DNA from: CAVTRI01 sp963737075
GTDB lineage: Bacteria > Actinomycetota > Acidimicrobiia > Acidimicrobiales > Palsa-688
Assembly: GCA_963737075.1 (NCBI GenBank)
Contig: CAVTRI010000002.1
Span: 1,550,001 to 1,614,000, forward strand
Direction of reading: 5' to 3'
Length of the DNA: 64,000 bases
The position numbers and the translations under genes are program-made. The notes below the pieces were generated by a model that had not been told where the DNA came from, did no database searches, and saw nothing but the letters and a program-made list of their open reading frames with translations. Below, in pieces: positions 32,842 to 42,168 of the stretch; positions within the stretch are counted from its first letter, which is position 1, and each line of letters starts with the position of its first letter.

Positions 32842-34524
32842 CTAGCTGGCGGCGAGCTCAGTTGACGGTGCGTTGACCGCGTGTTTCATACCGATGTAGG
32901 CGAAGACGAAGCTGGCACCGATGCTCGCTCCCGCCCCCGGGTACGTGCGACCGGTCACGGGAGCGGTGCAGTTGCCGGTGGCGTACAGGCCGGGGATCGG
33001 ACGGTGGTCGGCGTCGAGGACACGGGCGAACTCGTCGCACAACAGGCCGCCACTCGTGCCCACATCTGAGGGGTAGAGCTCGACGGCGTAGAAGGGCGGG
33101 GTCGCGATCGGTGCGAGGCAGGCGTTCGGCTTGTTTGTAACGTCACCCTGGTACCGCTCGTGGTCACCCTCGCCACGGTGAAAGTCGGGATCGGTGCCCC
33201 CGGCGGCGAAGGTGTTGAAGCGCTCGACGGTGGTCTCGAGACCGGTGCTGTCGATGCCGCACAGTCGCGCAAGCTCGCCCAACGTGTCCGCCTTCTTCAT
33301 GTAGCCGCTGGTGATCCACTCGTCCGGCGTCCGCAGGTTGTAGGCGAACGGGTACCGGCGTCGGTGTTGGGCGTCCAGGACAAGCCAGCTCGGGATTGCC
33401 TGGCCGTCCTGGTTGTGCGCGTACATCTGCCGGCCCGCTTCCATATAAGAGACTGCTTCGTTGAAGTAGCGACGTCCGTCTCGGTCCACGATGATCGAGT
33501 GCGGCTTGCTGCGCTCACCAATGTGCAGCGCCGGCCTGCCGTTTGGCATCAGTGATGCCGGGATCCACCAGGCTTCGTCCATGAGATCGACCGCGGCCCC
33601 ATGGTTCATGGCGAACTCGATGGCCTCGCCGGTGTCGCCCGGGTTGGCGATGGTCCACGCTGCCCGGTTTGGCTGTTTGGAATACCGCGCCCGCATCTTT
33701 TCGCTGCGGGCGAACCCGCCCGAGCTCAACAGCACAGCACGCTGAGCGCGGATCCGCAGGATCCGCCCGTGCCGTTGGGCCACGACGCCAACTGCCCGGC
33801 CGTCCTCGACGATCAGGTCGACCAGAGGGGTCTGGGTCCAGATGGACACCTCCTGCTCGATCGCCGCCTTCAGCGTCTGGGCGATCAGGGCTGCTCCGTT
33901 GGTGAGCCGTACCTCGCCCTTCACCTTCCCGGCGGCCGTTCGGAAGCCGACCCTGGCGGCTATCCGGACGGATCTTGGTGACCGCTTGATCAACTGGAGC
34001 TTGGCCATCTCGGCGGTGTACACGGCGACACCCAACGACTGGGCCATACCCGGTCGGAGCTTGTCGAGCCATGGGCCCAGCTCGTGTCCGTCCGTCACCA
34101 CCGGCTCGATCGACCGGCCACGAGCGTTGCCTCCCTCGATGCCCCGCACGCCCGCGTAGTAATCGCTGTAGCCATCACAGCGAACGAACCGCATGCCCAG
34201 TCCCTGCAGGAACCTGACCATGTGGGCGCCTTCGGTGATGTACGCGGCCCGGCGAGCGGGCGAGGAAGCCGCGCCGGCGTCGCCGACGACGGTTTCGAAG
34301 TAGGCCATGGCCTCCTCGAACGAATCAGCGATCCCTTCGTCTTGCATCAGGGGATTGTTCGGCAACCACAGGATGCCGCCGGACATGGCGGTCGAGCCGC
34401 CGAGGAGCGGTTCCTTCTCGATCACCAACGTCTGAAGGCCGCTGGCCGCCGCTGTCACCGCGCCGCACAGGCCGCCACCGGAACCAACCACGACCACATC
34501 AGTGGCGTACTCAGCATCGGACAT
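32842..34524 (-). CDS. FAD-dependent 3-oxosteroid dehydrogenase-like (KstD/fumarate reductase family) protein
   Basis: A 560-residue flavoprotein. The N-terminal FAD motif VVVVGSGGGLCGAVTAA is followed by IEKEPLLGGSTAMSGG, and the C-terminal PGLYATGNCTAPVTGRTYPG with GAGASIG matches the KstD pattern, where the Tyr of TYPG takes part in ketosteroid dehydrogenation. It would introduce a double bond next to a ketone (Delta1 or Delta4) in a steroid-like or cyclic ketone. I prefer ATG 34524 (MSDAEYATD) over 34530 since GGAGGGA is correctly spaced from it. With the alcohol dehydrogenase and P450 upstream it suggests a ring or side-chain oxidation module. Confidence 0.88.
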   Translation of the reverse strand: MSDAEYATDVVVVGSGGGLCGAVTAAASGLQTLVIEKEPLLGGSTAMSGGILWLPNNPLMQDEGIADSFEEAMAYFETVVGDAGAASSPARRAAYITEGAHMVRFLQGLGMRFVRCDGYSDYYAGVRGIEGGNARGRSIEPVVTDGHELGPWLDKLRPGMAQSLGVAVYTAEMAKLQLIKRSPRSVRIAARVGFRTAAGKVKGEVRLTNGAALIAQTLKAAIEQEVSIWTQTPLVDLIVEDGRAVGVVAQRHGRILRIRAQRAVLLSSGGFARSEKMRARYSKQPNRAAWTIANPGDTGEAIEFAMNHGAAVDLMDEAWWIPASLMPNGRPALHIGERSKPHSIIVDRDGRRYFNEAVSYMEAGRQMYAHNQDGQAIPSWLVLDAQHRRRYPFAYNLRTPDEWITSGYMKKADTLGELARLCGIDSTGLETTVERFNTFAAGGTDPDFHRGEGDHERYQGDVTNKPNACLAPIATPPFYAVELYPSDVGTSGGLLCDEFARVLDADHRPIPGLYATGNCTAPVTGRTYPGAGASIGASFVFAYIGMKHAVNAPSTELAAS

Positions 34525-34634
34525 GATCATTCCCTCCAGTCGGCGACGAGCCGGATGTCAACCGTAGTCCCCGGCCCGGACGGCGCCGGGAGAGAGCCGT
34601 ATCCCGCTGGCTGGCGCCCCTTTAGCGGTCTGGT

Positions 34635-35750
34635 TTACTCGCCGAAGGTGATGACACCGCGGATGTTGTGGCCGGCGTGCATGTCGGCAAAAGCCTCGTT
34701 GATCTGCTCCAGCGAGTAGGTGTGCGTCACCAACTCGTCGAGCTTCAAGGCACCTGCTTGGTACAGGGCGGCCAGCCGGGGGATATCCCGGGCCGGCGAT
34801 CCCATGCCGTAAATGGCGCCCTGTATGCGCTTCTGGAACATCGTCATCTCGAGGAGGTTGACCGGAATGCCCTCGGTCAGAGCCGCGGCGGCGGCAGTCG
34901 CCACGACCGTGCCGCCCTTGCGGATGGCGGCGAATGCCTGACCCAGGTGGCTTCCGTCGAGCACGCCGACGGCGACGATGGCCGAGTCCGCGCCCTGACC
35001 GTTTGTCAGCAATCGCGCCCGCTCCGCCGCCCCGCCGATGTCGGCGAAGACTTCGGTGGCGCCGAGCGCCAACGCCATCTCCCGCTTGAAGCTAACGGGG
35101 TCGACGGCGAGGACGTGCCCGGCGCCGGCGTGGCGGGCTCCCTGCACCGCGTTGATCCCGACACCTCCGGTGCCCATCACCACCACCACGTCGCCCGCCG
35201 CCACCTCGGCCGCCCTGGTCGCCGATCCCCAGCCGGTCGGCACCCCGCAGCCGAGCAGGCACGCCGAAGTGGCCGGGATCGCAGCATCGACTGGGATACA
35301 GGACACCACCGGCATGACGCTGTACTCAGCGAAGGTCGAGATACATCCGCCCTGAGCCACGTCTCTGCCGTCCAGGTGCATGCGGAAGGTGCCGTCGAGC
35401 TGGCTGCCCTCCAGCATCTTGGCCCCGTTGTCACAGAGGTTCTGGGCTCCGGATGCACACCAGCGGCAATGCCCGCAGGCGGCCACGAACGAGGTGACGA
35501 TCCGGTCGCCGACCTGCAGGGTGGACACGCCCAGGCCCACTTCTTCCACCACGCCGGCTCCTTCGTGACCGCCCACGAACGGCAGAGTGGCAACGGGTAT
35601 GTCGCCGGTCGCGAAGTGGTCGTCGGAATGGCAGAGGCCGGTCGCCTCCAGCCGAACGAGCACCTCGCCTGCCTTCGGTGGATCCAATTCGACCTCGGCG
35701 ATCTCCCACTTGCCGGGCGCCTCCCGAAGCAGCGCCGTCAGTGTCTTCAC
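34635..35750 (-). CDS. NDMA-type zinc-dependent alcohol dehydrogenase
   Basis: A 371-residue medium-chain dehydrogenase. Catalytic zinc ligands appear in ATGLCHSDDHF and GHEGAG, the structural zinc site as CGHCRWCASGAQNLC, and the nucleotide fold as VVVMGTGGVGINAV. The extended loop KMLEGSQLDGTFRMHLDGRD is typical of the actinobacterial NDMA-dependent group, which keep a tightly bound NAD and often use mycofactocin-linked reoxidation; no mycofactocin genes are in the window. The start is GTG 35750 with GAAGGAACGGGGG upstream. A palindrome CGGTTAACCG lies 26-35 bp before the start. Confidence 0.92.
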   Translation of the reverse strand: MKTLTALLREAPGKWEIAEVELDPPKAGEVLVRLEATGLCHSDDHFATGDIPVATLPFVGGHEGAGVVEEVGLGVSTLQVGDRIVTSFVAACGHCRWCASGAQNLCDNGAKMLEGSQLDGTFRMHLDGRDVAQGGCISTFAEYSVMPVVSCIPVDAAIPATSACLLGCGVPTGWGSATRAAEVAAGDVVVVMGTGGVGINAVQGARHAGAGHVLAVDPVSFKREMALALGATEVFADIGGAAERARLLTNGQGADSAIVAVGVLDGSHLGQAFAAIRKGGTVVATAAAAALTEGIPVNLLEMTMFQKRIQGAIYGMGSPARDIPRLAALYQAGALKLDELVTHTYSLEQINEAFADMHAGHNIRGVITFGE

Positions 35751-35775
35751 GTTCCCCCGTTCCTTCAGCCCAGTT

Positions 35776-35785
35776 CGGTTAACCG
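35776..35785. promoter_or_regulatory. Palindrome CGGTTAACCG before the alcohol dehydrogenase
   Basis: A perfect 10-bp palindrome, 26 nt upstream of GTG 35750 on the minus strand, within the 69-bp gap to the VOC remnant. Likely an operator, possibly of the GntR protein encoded at 38409; this is a guess. Confidence 0.35.
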
Positions 35786-35819
35786 GGTTCCTTATGATGG
35801 TTAGGATGATCTTAGCGGC

Positions 35820-35912
35820 TCACTGAAATGGCGGCAACCGGAGCGGCGAGCGCGGGTCGAGCAGCTCCAACAGCTCGATGACGTTGCCGTCCGGATCCCT
35901 TACATAGGCGGC
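35820..35912 (-). pseudogene. C-terminal remnant of a VOC/glyoxalase gene
   Basis: In the frame ending at TGA 35822-35820 the minus strand reads AAYVRDPDGNVIELLELLDP and on to PPFQ. YVRDPDGNVIELLE is the diagnostic last strand and metal-Glu segment of VOC proteins (compare VYTRDPDANLLEFL at 22572). Upstream the frame runs straight into the stop codon of the P450 gene, so a deletion has joined the P450 3' end to the last 30 codons of a lost VOC gene. Confidence 0.75.
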
Positions 35913-37127
35913 CTAGCTTCCGACACTCCAGGCCACCGGAAGGGAACGCAGGCTGAGCTGGCCGCCCCTCTCGATTACGTCGTGCCAGTCGCAGTCCAGC
36001 GTGTAGTCCGGTATGCGCCGGTGCCATTCTTCCAGGCCCACGAGCATCTCCATCCGGGCCAGGTGGGATCCGAGACAGCGGTGCGGGCCGCCTCCGAAGG
36101 ACAGATGGTTGTTCTTGGCGCGGTCGATCACTACCTCGTCGGGACGGTCGAAGTAGTCCGGATCCCTCATGACGGCGGGCAGGGCCAGCATGACCATCTC
36201 GCCCGCCTTCATCGGCACGCCGTGGAAGACGATGTCCTGGCTGAGCTTCCGCCCCTCCATCACCAGCGGGTAGGCGCGGAGCATCTCCTCTATGGCCGCG
36301 GGGAGCAGCGATTCTTCCTTGACCAACCGCCTCCGGTCGTCGGCGTGGGTGGCCAGGTACAGCAGCGAGTAGGACAGGGCGCTTTTCACGGTGTCGAGTC
36401 CGGCGAGGACCAGCTGATTGAAGATGTTGAGGGCGTCCTCGTCCGACATTGACACCTCGTCGATGGTCGATGCCAGCAGGTGGCTGGTGAAGTCCGAGCC
36501 GACCGGCCGAGGGGACTTCCGCCGGTCGGTGATGAGCCGTTCGAAGTAAAGGCGGACTTCGTCGAAAGCTTTCAGTGCTTCTGGGCTGCTGAAGAAGCCG
36601 TTGAAGATGGTCTCCGTCCATCGGACGAACATGGGAGCGTCCTCCGACGGCAGATCGACCAGGTCGAGGAAGACCCTTGTAGGGAACACGCCGCCTACCT
36701 CGGCGACGAAGTCGCATCCGCCTCTGGGAAACACCTCCTCGATCGCCAATTGGCAGTAGCGCCGGGCGCTCGGTTGTGCTCTCGCGACCGCGGCCGGGCC
36801 GAAGGCGTAATTGAGAATCTGGCGGTACTGGACGTGCTGCGGCGGGTTGATATTGGAGGGGATCCACTTGTAGGCGGGGTTCGGATCGCCCGGGGTGATC
36901 GAATCGTTGGTGAATACGACCGCGTCCTGGAAGATGTCCTTGGCGAGCTGGGCCCGGGTGATGATCCAGTAGCCGCCGTCCTCGTTCCAAAGGATCGGAG
37001 CCATCTCCCGCAACCGGTTGAGGTCGTGCATCCAGCCGCCGACGGGACGGTCGACGACCAGGTTGAGATGGATGACCGGGCAGGCGGATCGGGTCTCGGA
37101 GGAGACCGAGTAGAGAGGCTCACCCAT
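35913..37127 (-). CDS. Cytochrome P450
   Basis: A 404-residue soluble bacterial P450. The I-helix oxygen-binding motif is AGLDT at 242-246, the K-helix E-x-x-R is E281-R284 (EEMLR), and the heme loop LSFGGGPHRCLGSHLAR puts the cysteine ligand at residue 351. It should hydroxylate its substrate with electrons from a ferredoxin; the nearest ferredoxin in the window is at 59105. ATG 37127 overlaps the amidohydrolase stop by eight bases and lacks a strong ribosome site, so translation is probably coupled. The gene ends at the junction with a VOC remnant. The substrate might be the same acid handled by the flanking amidohydrolase. Confidence 0.95.
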   Translation of the reverse strand: MGEPLYSVSSETRSACPVIHLNLVVDRPVGGWMHDLNRLREMAPILWNEDGGYWIITRAQLAKDIFQDAVVFTNDSITPGDPNPAYKWIPSNINPPQHVQYRQILNYAFGPAAVARAQPSARRYCQLAIEEVFPRGGCDFVAEVGGVFPTRVFLDLVDLPSEDAPMFVRWTETIFNGFFSSPEALKAFDEVRLYFERLITDRRKSPRPVGSDFTSHLLASTIDEVSMSDEDALNIFNQLVLAGLDTVKSALSYSLLYLATHADDRRRLVKEESLLPAAIEEMLRAYPLVMEGRKLSQDIVFHGVPMKAGEMVMLALPAVMRDPDYFDRPDEVVIDRAKNNHLSFGGGPHRCLGSHLARMEMLVGLEEWHRRIPDYTLDCDWHDVIERGGQLSLRSLPVAWSVGS

Positions 37128-38286
37128 GTCGATCAGCGGCGGCCCCCGCCTCGTCCGGTGCCGGCGAATGGCACTTCCAGCGGAAGACCCGCTCCGCGTT
37201 GCCGTGGGTTATCAACTGGATCTCATCGTCGGGGACGGCGGCCGCCTTCAGGACCTCGTCAGTGGTGGATTGCGACTGCGGCCAGGTGGTGTCGGTATGC
37301 GGGTAATCGCATTCCCACATGATGTGGTCGACCCCGATGTCATCGCGGTACTTGAGACACACCGGCTCCTCGATCATGCACAGGAACATGTTGCGCCGGT
37401 ACACCTCGGACGGAAGGACGTTGTCCAGGCCGGCGTACATTTTGTGGCGGAGCCACATGCGGTCGGCGCGTTCGAGGGCATTGGGGAGCCAGCCAATCCC
37501 GCCCTCAGAGAACACGAACTTCAAGCCGGGGAACTTGCGGCAGACCGGGCTCATCATGAGGTTGACCGACGACATGATCGAACCCACCTGCAACACCGAA
37601 AAGGCGAGCACTTCGGGCGCTTCCGGACTGGGATGAGCCGTCTCTCCGCTGGTTCCGATATGGAGGCACAGGACCACGTCGTGATCCTGGCAGGCCTCCC
37701 AGACGGGGTCCCAGTGGTTGGTCCAGTACGACGGCAGGCCTAGCGGGACGGGATTTTCCGGAAATGACAGAGCCCGGGCGCCCACCTCGGCGCAACGCCT
37801 GATCTCCGCCGCGCCCAGCTGCGGATCCCATAGGTGCGAGATGATGGTCGGGACGAACATTCCGGGCGGCCCCGCCGGGCACCACTCCTCGATGACGAAA
37901 TCGTTGTAGGCCCGCACGCAGGCGTCGGCCAGCTCGAGATCCTTGAACGTGGGAAACAGCGTGCCCGCGAAGCGAGGCAGCGTCGGGAACAGGACGCTCC
38001 CGCAGATGCCATCGGCCAGCATGTCCTTGGCCCTCTCCGCCGGGTCGTAGCACCCTGGACGCATGTCGGCGTACCGGATGGGGTCCGGGTTGTACTGATC
38101 CCTGCTCTTGCCGACGACGGCGTTGAGGCCCATGGTCTCGGCCCGGGTGTCCTCATAGACCCAGTACTCGCGGCCGGCCTCTTCGATCACGTGGGGAGCC
38201 GCGTCCCGAAAGCGGCTCGGCACCCGGCCCGTCCAGACACCCGCAGGCTCGATGATGTGATCATCGGCGCTGAACAGCTTCAGCAT
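37120..38286 (-). CDS. Amidohydrolase-2 family metal-dependent hydrolase/decarboxylase
   Basis: A 388-residue PF04909 protein. LKLFSADDHIIEPAGVW holds D-x-H-x-x-E, VVLCLHIGTSGE the middle His and MWECDYPHTDTTWPQ the late pair. It is the closest relative here of the protein at 14980 (both share MRPGCYxPA, VVGK and CDYPHxDTTWP). ATG 38286 follows GGGAGG with eight bases spacing, so the open frame beyond it is ignored. It heads a minus-strand operon with the P450, divergent from the GntR regulator at 38409, with a palindrome between them. Confidence 0.9.
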   Translation of the reverse strand: MLKLFSADDHIIEPAGVWTGRVPSRFRDAAPHVIEEAGREYWVYEDTRAETMGLNAVVGKSRDQYNPDPIRYADMRPGCYDPAERAKDMLADGICGSVLFPTLPRFAGTLFPTFKDLELADACVRAYNDFVIEEWCPAGPPGMFVPTIISHLWDPQLGAAEIRRCAEVGARALSFPENPVPLGLPSYWTNHWDPVWEACQDHDVVLCLHIGTSGETAHPSPEAPEVLAFSVLQVGSIMSSVNLMMSPVCRKFPGLKFVFSEGGIGWLPNALERADRMWLRHKMYAGLDNVLPSEVYRRNMFLCMIEEPVCLKYRDDIGVDHIMWECDYPHTDTTWPQSQSTTDEVLKAAAVPDDEIQLITHGNAERVFRWKCHSPAPDEAGAAADRHG

Positions 38287-38335
38287 CCGGTACCTCCCTC
38301 TCTCACCCTCCGGTTGCCAGAAGAGTATAAGCGGG

Positions 38336-38346
38336 CGAATCATTCG
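38336..38346. promoter_or_regulatory. Candidate GntR operator CGAATCATTCG
   Basis: A perfect 11-bp palindrome (CGAAT-C-ATTCG) between the divergent amidohydrolase/P450 operon and the GntR gene, with TATACT-like sequence 7 bp away on the minus strand. A natural site for autoregulation and control of the operon. Confidence 0.4.
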
Positions 38347-38408
38347 ACGGAATAGGCAATGTGGGTAATATGGGCGGTCGAGGTTCGCTACTCCGCGAGG
38401 GGAGGCCT

Positions 38409-39224
38409 GTGAGCACTGACGACGCGTGGAACGGCGATGCGGATCTAGAGGCAGCCGAGTCCGGGAATTACGTACCCCGGTGGGCCCGGCGGCCCAGCCC
38501 CTCCCTCCGACATGTCAAGCGGTCCGAGCTGCTGGCCCGGGAGATCGTGGAGGAGATCATTGCCCGCGGCCTCAAGCCCGGGGACGTCCTGCCACCCGAG
38601 TCGTCGATGCTGACCCACTACGAAGTCGGCCGGGCGTCTCTTCGTGAGGCTTTGCGCATGCTCGAGATGCAGGGTCTGGTAACGCTCAAGCCGGGGCCGG
38701 GAGGTGGTCCGGTGGTCGGCGCCGTCGAGCCGGCCAACCTCGGCCGGACGGCCACGCTGTACTTCCGGCTCGACGGCGCCACGTGCGGGACCCTTGCCGA
38801 GGCCATGCTCATCCTGGATCCGTGGTTGGCGGAGCTGGCGGCCCAGCGGGCCGATCCCGCTCAGGCCAGCGCCGCTCTTGACCAGGTGATTCTGGCCGTG
38901 GACCAGGCCGGCGGCGATCCCGACCTGGTGTGGCGGACGGCGCCGAACTTCCATGATGAGATTTACATGCTGAGTGGCAATGCCGTGTTGAAGACGGTGG
39001 CCAACTCTCTTGGCGCCGTGTTCCGGAGCCAGGTGCTGAGCCAGGTCGACCTGTCGTCGGTCCAGCCGAGGTTCCAGGCCGATCACCGCCGGATAGCGGC
39101 GGCCATCAGCGCCGGGCAGACGGCCAAGGCCAGAAAGCTGGCGCATGACCACATGAAACTCATTATCGCCACCGCCTCGAAGCAGAACCCCGCCCTGCTC
39201 GACCGGGTCATCGAGTGGCGGTGA
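38409..39224 (+). CDS. GntR-family (FadR type) transcriptional regulator
   Basis: A 271-residue regulator: winged helix-turn-helix at about residues 38-98 (SELLAREIVEEIIARG, LPPESSMLTHYEVGRASLRE, LEMQGLVTLKPG) and an all-helical FCD-like ligand domain behind it. FCD domains bind carboxylic acids, often through a metal held by Asp/His residues, here NFHDEIYMLSGN and later HRRIAAAI. GTG 38409 (MSTDDAWNG) follows GGGGAGG; ATG 38361 is possible but lacks a ribosome site. It sits between a P450/amidohydrolase operon and a sugar-type importer and may control either. Confidence 0.9.
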   Translation: MSTDDAWNGDADLEAAESGNYVPRWARRPSPSLRHVKRSELLAREIVEEIIARGLKPGDVLPPESSMLTHYEVGRASLREALRMLEMQGLVTLKPGPGGGPVVGAVEPANLGRTATLYFRLDGATCGTLAEAMLILDPWLAELAAQRADPAQASAALDQVILAVDQAGGDPDLVWRTAPNFHDEIYMLSGNAVLKTVANSLGAVFRSQVLSQVDLSSVQPRFQADHRRIAAAISAGQTAKARKLAHDHMKLIIATASKQNPALLDRVIEWR

Positions 39225-39253
39225 CCTGCAAGCGAACCTCCGGGAGGATGTCC

Positions 39254-39282
39254 TTGACGAAATCACTGCGCATCAATATGAT
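39254..39282 (+). promoter_or_regulatory. Candidate promoter of the ABC importer operon
   Basis: TTGACG (39254-39259), 17-nt spacer, TATGAT (39277-39282). The spacer end and -10 form a small palindrome CATCA-ATA-TGATG. The ATG of the ATPase gene lies 134 nt downstream, giving a long untranslated leader with no recognisable element. Confidence 0.5.
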
Positions 39283-39416
39283 GAACATGGAGGTTGGACG
39301 AGCCGGGGGCGCCCTCGCCTAGGCAGGGATGTATTGTTGCGCCACCCCGCAGCGGTGGCATCGAAAGAGCAAAGGAAGCCGGGGGGATCGATGGACCGTC
39401 TGGAATGTGACCGGCG

Positions 39417-40973
39417 ATGAGCTCCGGGACACTCGAGTCACAGGGTTTGCCGGAGTCTCCTACGGGGTCGACCATCCTGCGCCTGAGCAGACTGTCGAAG
39501 ACATTCCCGGGCACGAAGGCGCTCGACAACGTCGACCTGGACATCGCGGAGGGCGAGATCCACGCCCTGGTGGGGCAGAACGGCTCCGGAAAGTCGACAC
39601 TCATAAAAGTGCTGGCCGGCTACCACCTGGCCGATCCGGGTGCGCAAGCGTGGCTGGACGACGAACCCTTCGACCTCCACAACGTGGCCCGGGAACGGCA
39701 CACCCAGCTGAGGTTCGTTCATCAGGACCTCGGACTGGTGCTGGAACTGAGCGCGACCGAGAACCTCGCCCTCCTGGGCGGGTTCATCCTCGACCCCCTT
39801 CGCCGGGTCCGGTGGAAGGAGCAGGCAGCCAAGACCCGCCAGCTGCTCGCCCCGTTCAACCTGGACATCGATGTGAACGAGCCGTTGGCGGCCGCCACGC
39901 CCGTGCAGCGCACGGTGGTGGCCATCGCGGCGGCTCTCGCCGGCTGGGAGGGCGGGAGGGGCGTGCTCGTTCTCGACGAGCCCACCGCCGTTCTCCCTCC
40001 CGCTGACGTCGATCGGCTGCTGGAGATCGTCGAGGGAGTTCGTGAGCGGGGCACGAGCATCCTGTACGTATCGCACCGCCTCGATGAGGTGTTTCGCCTC
40101 TGCGACCGCGTCACCGTCCTCCGGGGTGGTCGGGTGGTGACCACCCGCTCGACGAAGGGTCTGGACAAGCAGGCACTCGCCGAGCTGATGGTGGGCAGCG
40201 AGGTCGACGCCGGCTATCGAGCCGATCTGGATGAAGCCGAGAAGACAGCGGTGGTGGTCCTGAGCGCCCGCTCGGTGCGGGGCCGATTCCTCGAGGGGGT
40301 CGACGTCGACCTCCACGAGGGCGAGGTGCTCGGAGTGGCCGGGCTGCCGGGATCAGGCCGAGACGAGCTCCCGTACGCGCTCGTCGGGGCATTGTCTGGA
40401 GCCAAGGGCGACATCCAGCTTGGCGGCGGCGAATGGCTTCCACTCAAGAAATCGGTCAGCTTCGACATTCCACTGGTGCCGGCCGATCGGGGCCGGGAGG
40501 CCGTCATCCACGAGTTCAGCGTGGCCGAGAACATATCGATATCGGTGTTGAGCCGGCTCAGCAACCGCGGCTGGGTGCGACGGTCGGCGGAGAAGGAATT
40601 GGTCCGCGACTGGATCGACACGATCGAAGTCAAGGCCGCCTCACCTGATTCGCTCATCACGACATTGAGCGGAGGTAATCAGCAGAAGGTGATGATGGCG
40701 CGCTGCCTGGCCAGGGATCCACGGGTGATCGTCCTGTGCGAACCGACAGCCGGTGTGGATATCGGTACGCGGCAGGCCATCTACGAGTTCATCGCCGACC
40801 GGGCCCGCTCCGGTCTGGCCGTGCTGCTCTCATCCTCCGACACCGGAGACCTTCTCGCGCTCTGTACGCGGGTACTCGTGATGTGCAACGGCCGGGTCGT
40901 CAGGGAGTTGAGCGGAGAAGAGATCACCGAGAACGCGCTACTGCAAGCCATGGAGGAGACAGAACAGGTATGA
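39417..40973 (+). CDS. Ribose/xylose-type ABC importer, two-domain ATP-binding protein
   Basis: A 518-residue fusion of two ABC ATPase domains (RbsA/XylG/MglA type). Domain 1 has Walker A GQNGSGKST (about 53-61) and Walker B VLVLDEPTAVL, but its signature is degenerate (ATPVQRTVV). Domain 2 has the usual non-canonical Walker A GLPGSGRDEL and an intact signature LSGGNQQKVMMARCLARDP near 416. This asymmetry is normal for the family. Located on the inner face of the membrane, it drives the permease encoded next, whose ATG overlaps its stop (GTATGA). Despite the sugar-type fold, the setting makes a cyclic alcohol, polyol or other catabolic substrate possible. Confidence 0.94.
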   Translation: MSSGTLESQGLPESPTGSTILRLSRLSKTFPGTKALDNVDLDIAEGEIHALVGQNGSGKSTLIKVLAGYHLADPGAQAWLDDEPFDLHNVARERHTQLRFVHQDLGLVLELSATENLALLGGFILDPLRRVRWKEQAAKTRQLLAPFNLDIDVNEPLAAATPVQRTVVAIAAALAGWEGGRGVLVLDEPTAVLPPADVDRLLEIVEGVRERGTSILYVSHRLDEVFRLCDRVTVLRGGRVVTTRSTKGLDKQALAELMVGSEVDAGYRADLDEAEKTAVVVLSARSVRGRFLEGVDVDLHEGEVLGVAGLPGSGRDELPYALVGALSGAKGDIQLGGGEWLPLKKSVSFDIPLVPADRGREAVIHEFSVAENISISVLSRLSNRGWVRRSAEKELVRDWIDTIEVKAASPDSLITTLSGGNQQKVMMARCLARDPRVIVLCEPTAGVDIGTRQAIYEFIADRARSGLAVLLSSSDTGDLLALCTRVLVMCNGRVVRELSGEEITENALLQAMEETEQV

Positions 40974-42094
40974 CCACCTACCAGCCAGAGGTGAGTCCGC
41001 CAACCGGAACGGGTTCCGACGGCGGCGCGACATCCACCAAGAACGAAGCGGCTCTGCTGCACCGGAAAAGTTGGTGGTCGAAGCTCAGTGTGACGAACAT
41101 CGGCGCCATCTACGTCTTGCTTCTGGAGATTCTCATCTTCTCGATCTGGGCGCCGAGCACCTTTCCCACCATGGCGACGGTCAAGCAGATCCTGGACAGC
41201 AATGCCATCACCCTTATGGCAGCTCTGGCTCTGATCGTGCCTCTTGCCGCCAGGACGTTCGACCTGTCCTTCGCCTATACCATGTCGCTGGCGGGAGTAT
41301 CGGCCGCCCACTTCGTCGTGACCAACCACTTCAGTGTGGGAGTCTCCATGATCCTGGGGATCGGGGTGGCCATGATCATCGGGCTCATCAACGGCTTTGT
41401 CGTCGTGGTGATGCGGATCGACTCGTTCATAGGAACTCTGGGCACCGGATCACTGGTTACCGCCTTCATAACTTTCGTGACCCACGACAATCCCATTACG
41501 AGCGTGAGGCTCAACGGAACATTTACCAGCGTCAGCCAGCACTTGTTCGGTGGAGTCATCGTCGCGGTCTACTGGGCGCTGGCGCTTGCCATCCTGCTGT
41601 GGTTGTTCATGGAGTACTCCTCGACCGGCCGGCGCCTGTACGCGGTCGGCTTCAATGCAGAAGCCGCCAAACTGGCCAACGTTCGCGTTGACAAGTTGCG
41701 CTTCGGCGGGCTCATGACCTCCGCCACCCTCGCCGGATTTGCGGGCGTGATGCTGGCGTCGTCACTCAGCTCCGGATCGCCTTCGGCCGGGACCTCATAT
41801 CTGCTGCCTGCCTTCGCGGCGTCCTTCGTCGGCGCCACCCAGTTCAAGCGGGACCGCATGAACGCCTGGGGCACCGTGGTGGCCGTCTTGATGATCGGCA
41901 CCGGCGTGGTGGGCCTCGGCTTGGTCAACGCCCCGCTGTGGGCTTCCCAGATGTTCACCGGCGTGGTCCTCCTGGCCGCTCTGGCCGCCACCGGCCTCCA
42001 GCAGCGATCGCTGTGGAAGGGTGGTGCCAGCGTGTTCAAGTCGGTGCAGGCTCTGCTCGCCCGAGGCGGCACCTCGACCCCCGCTCGACTGTGA
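40970..42094 (+). CDS. ABC importer permease (RbsC/BPD_transp_2 type)
   Basis: A 374-residue integral membrane protein with about nine hydrophobic segments, the first near IGAIYVLLLEILIFSIWAP after a polar N-terminal tail of some 45 residues. Typical blocks are LIVPLAARTFDLSFAYTMSL, INGFVVVVMRIDSFIGTLGT and RRLYAVGFNAEAAKLANVRV, the cytoplasmic loop that docks on the ATPase. ATG 40970 overlaps the ATPase stop. The usual DLSVG of ribose permeases is here DLSFAY. One permease is enough, as it would form a homodimer. Confidence 0.93.
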   Translation: MTTYQPEVSPPTGTGSDGGATSTKNEAALLHRKSWWSKLSVTNIGAIYVLLLEILIFSIWAPSTFPTMATVKQILDSNAITLMAALALIVPLAARTFDLSFAYTMSLAGVSAAHFVVTNHFSVGVSMILGIGVAMIIGLINGFVVVVMRIDSFIGTLGTGSLVTAFITFVTHDNPITSVRLNGTFTSVSQHLFGGVIVAVYWALALAILLWLFMEYSSTGRRLYAVGFNAEAAKLANVRVDKLRFGGLMTSATLAGFAGVMLASSLSSGSPSAGTSYLLPAFAASFVGATQFKRDRMNAWGTVVAVLMIGTGVVGLGLVNAPLWASQMFTGVVLLAALAATGLQQRSLWKGGASVFKSVQALLARGGTSTPARL

Positions 42095-42168
42095 AGGAGC
42101 CCAGCCTTGTTCTGTGACTTCCTGAACCTGATGAGTGCGAACCGGATGAGTGTGGCAAGATGGTGTCA

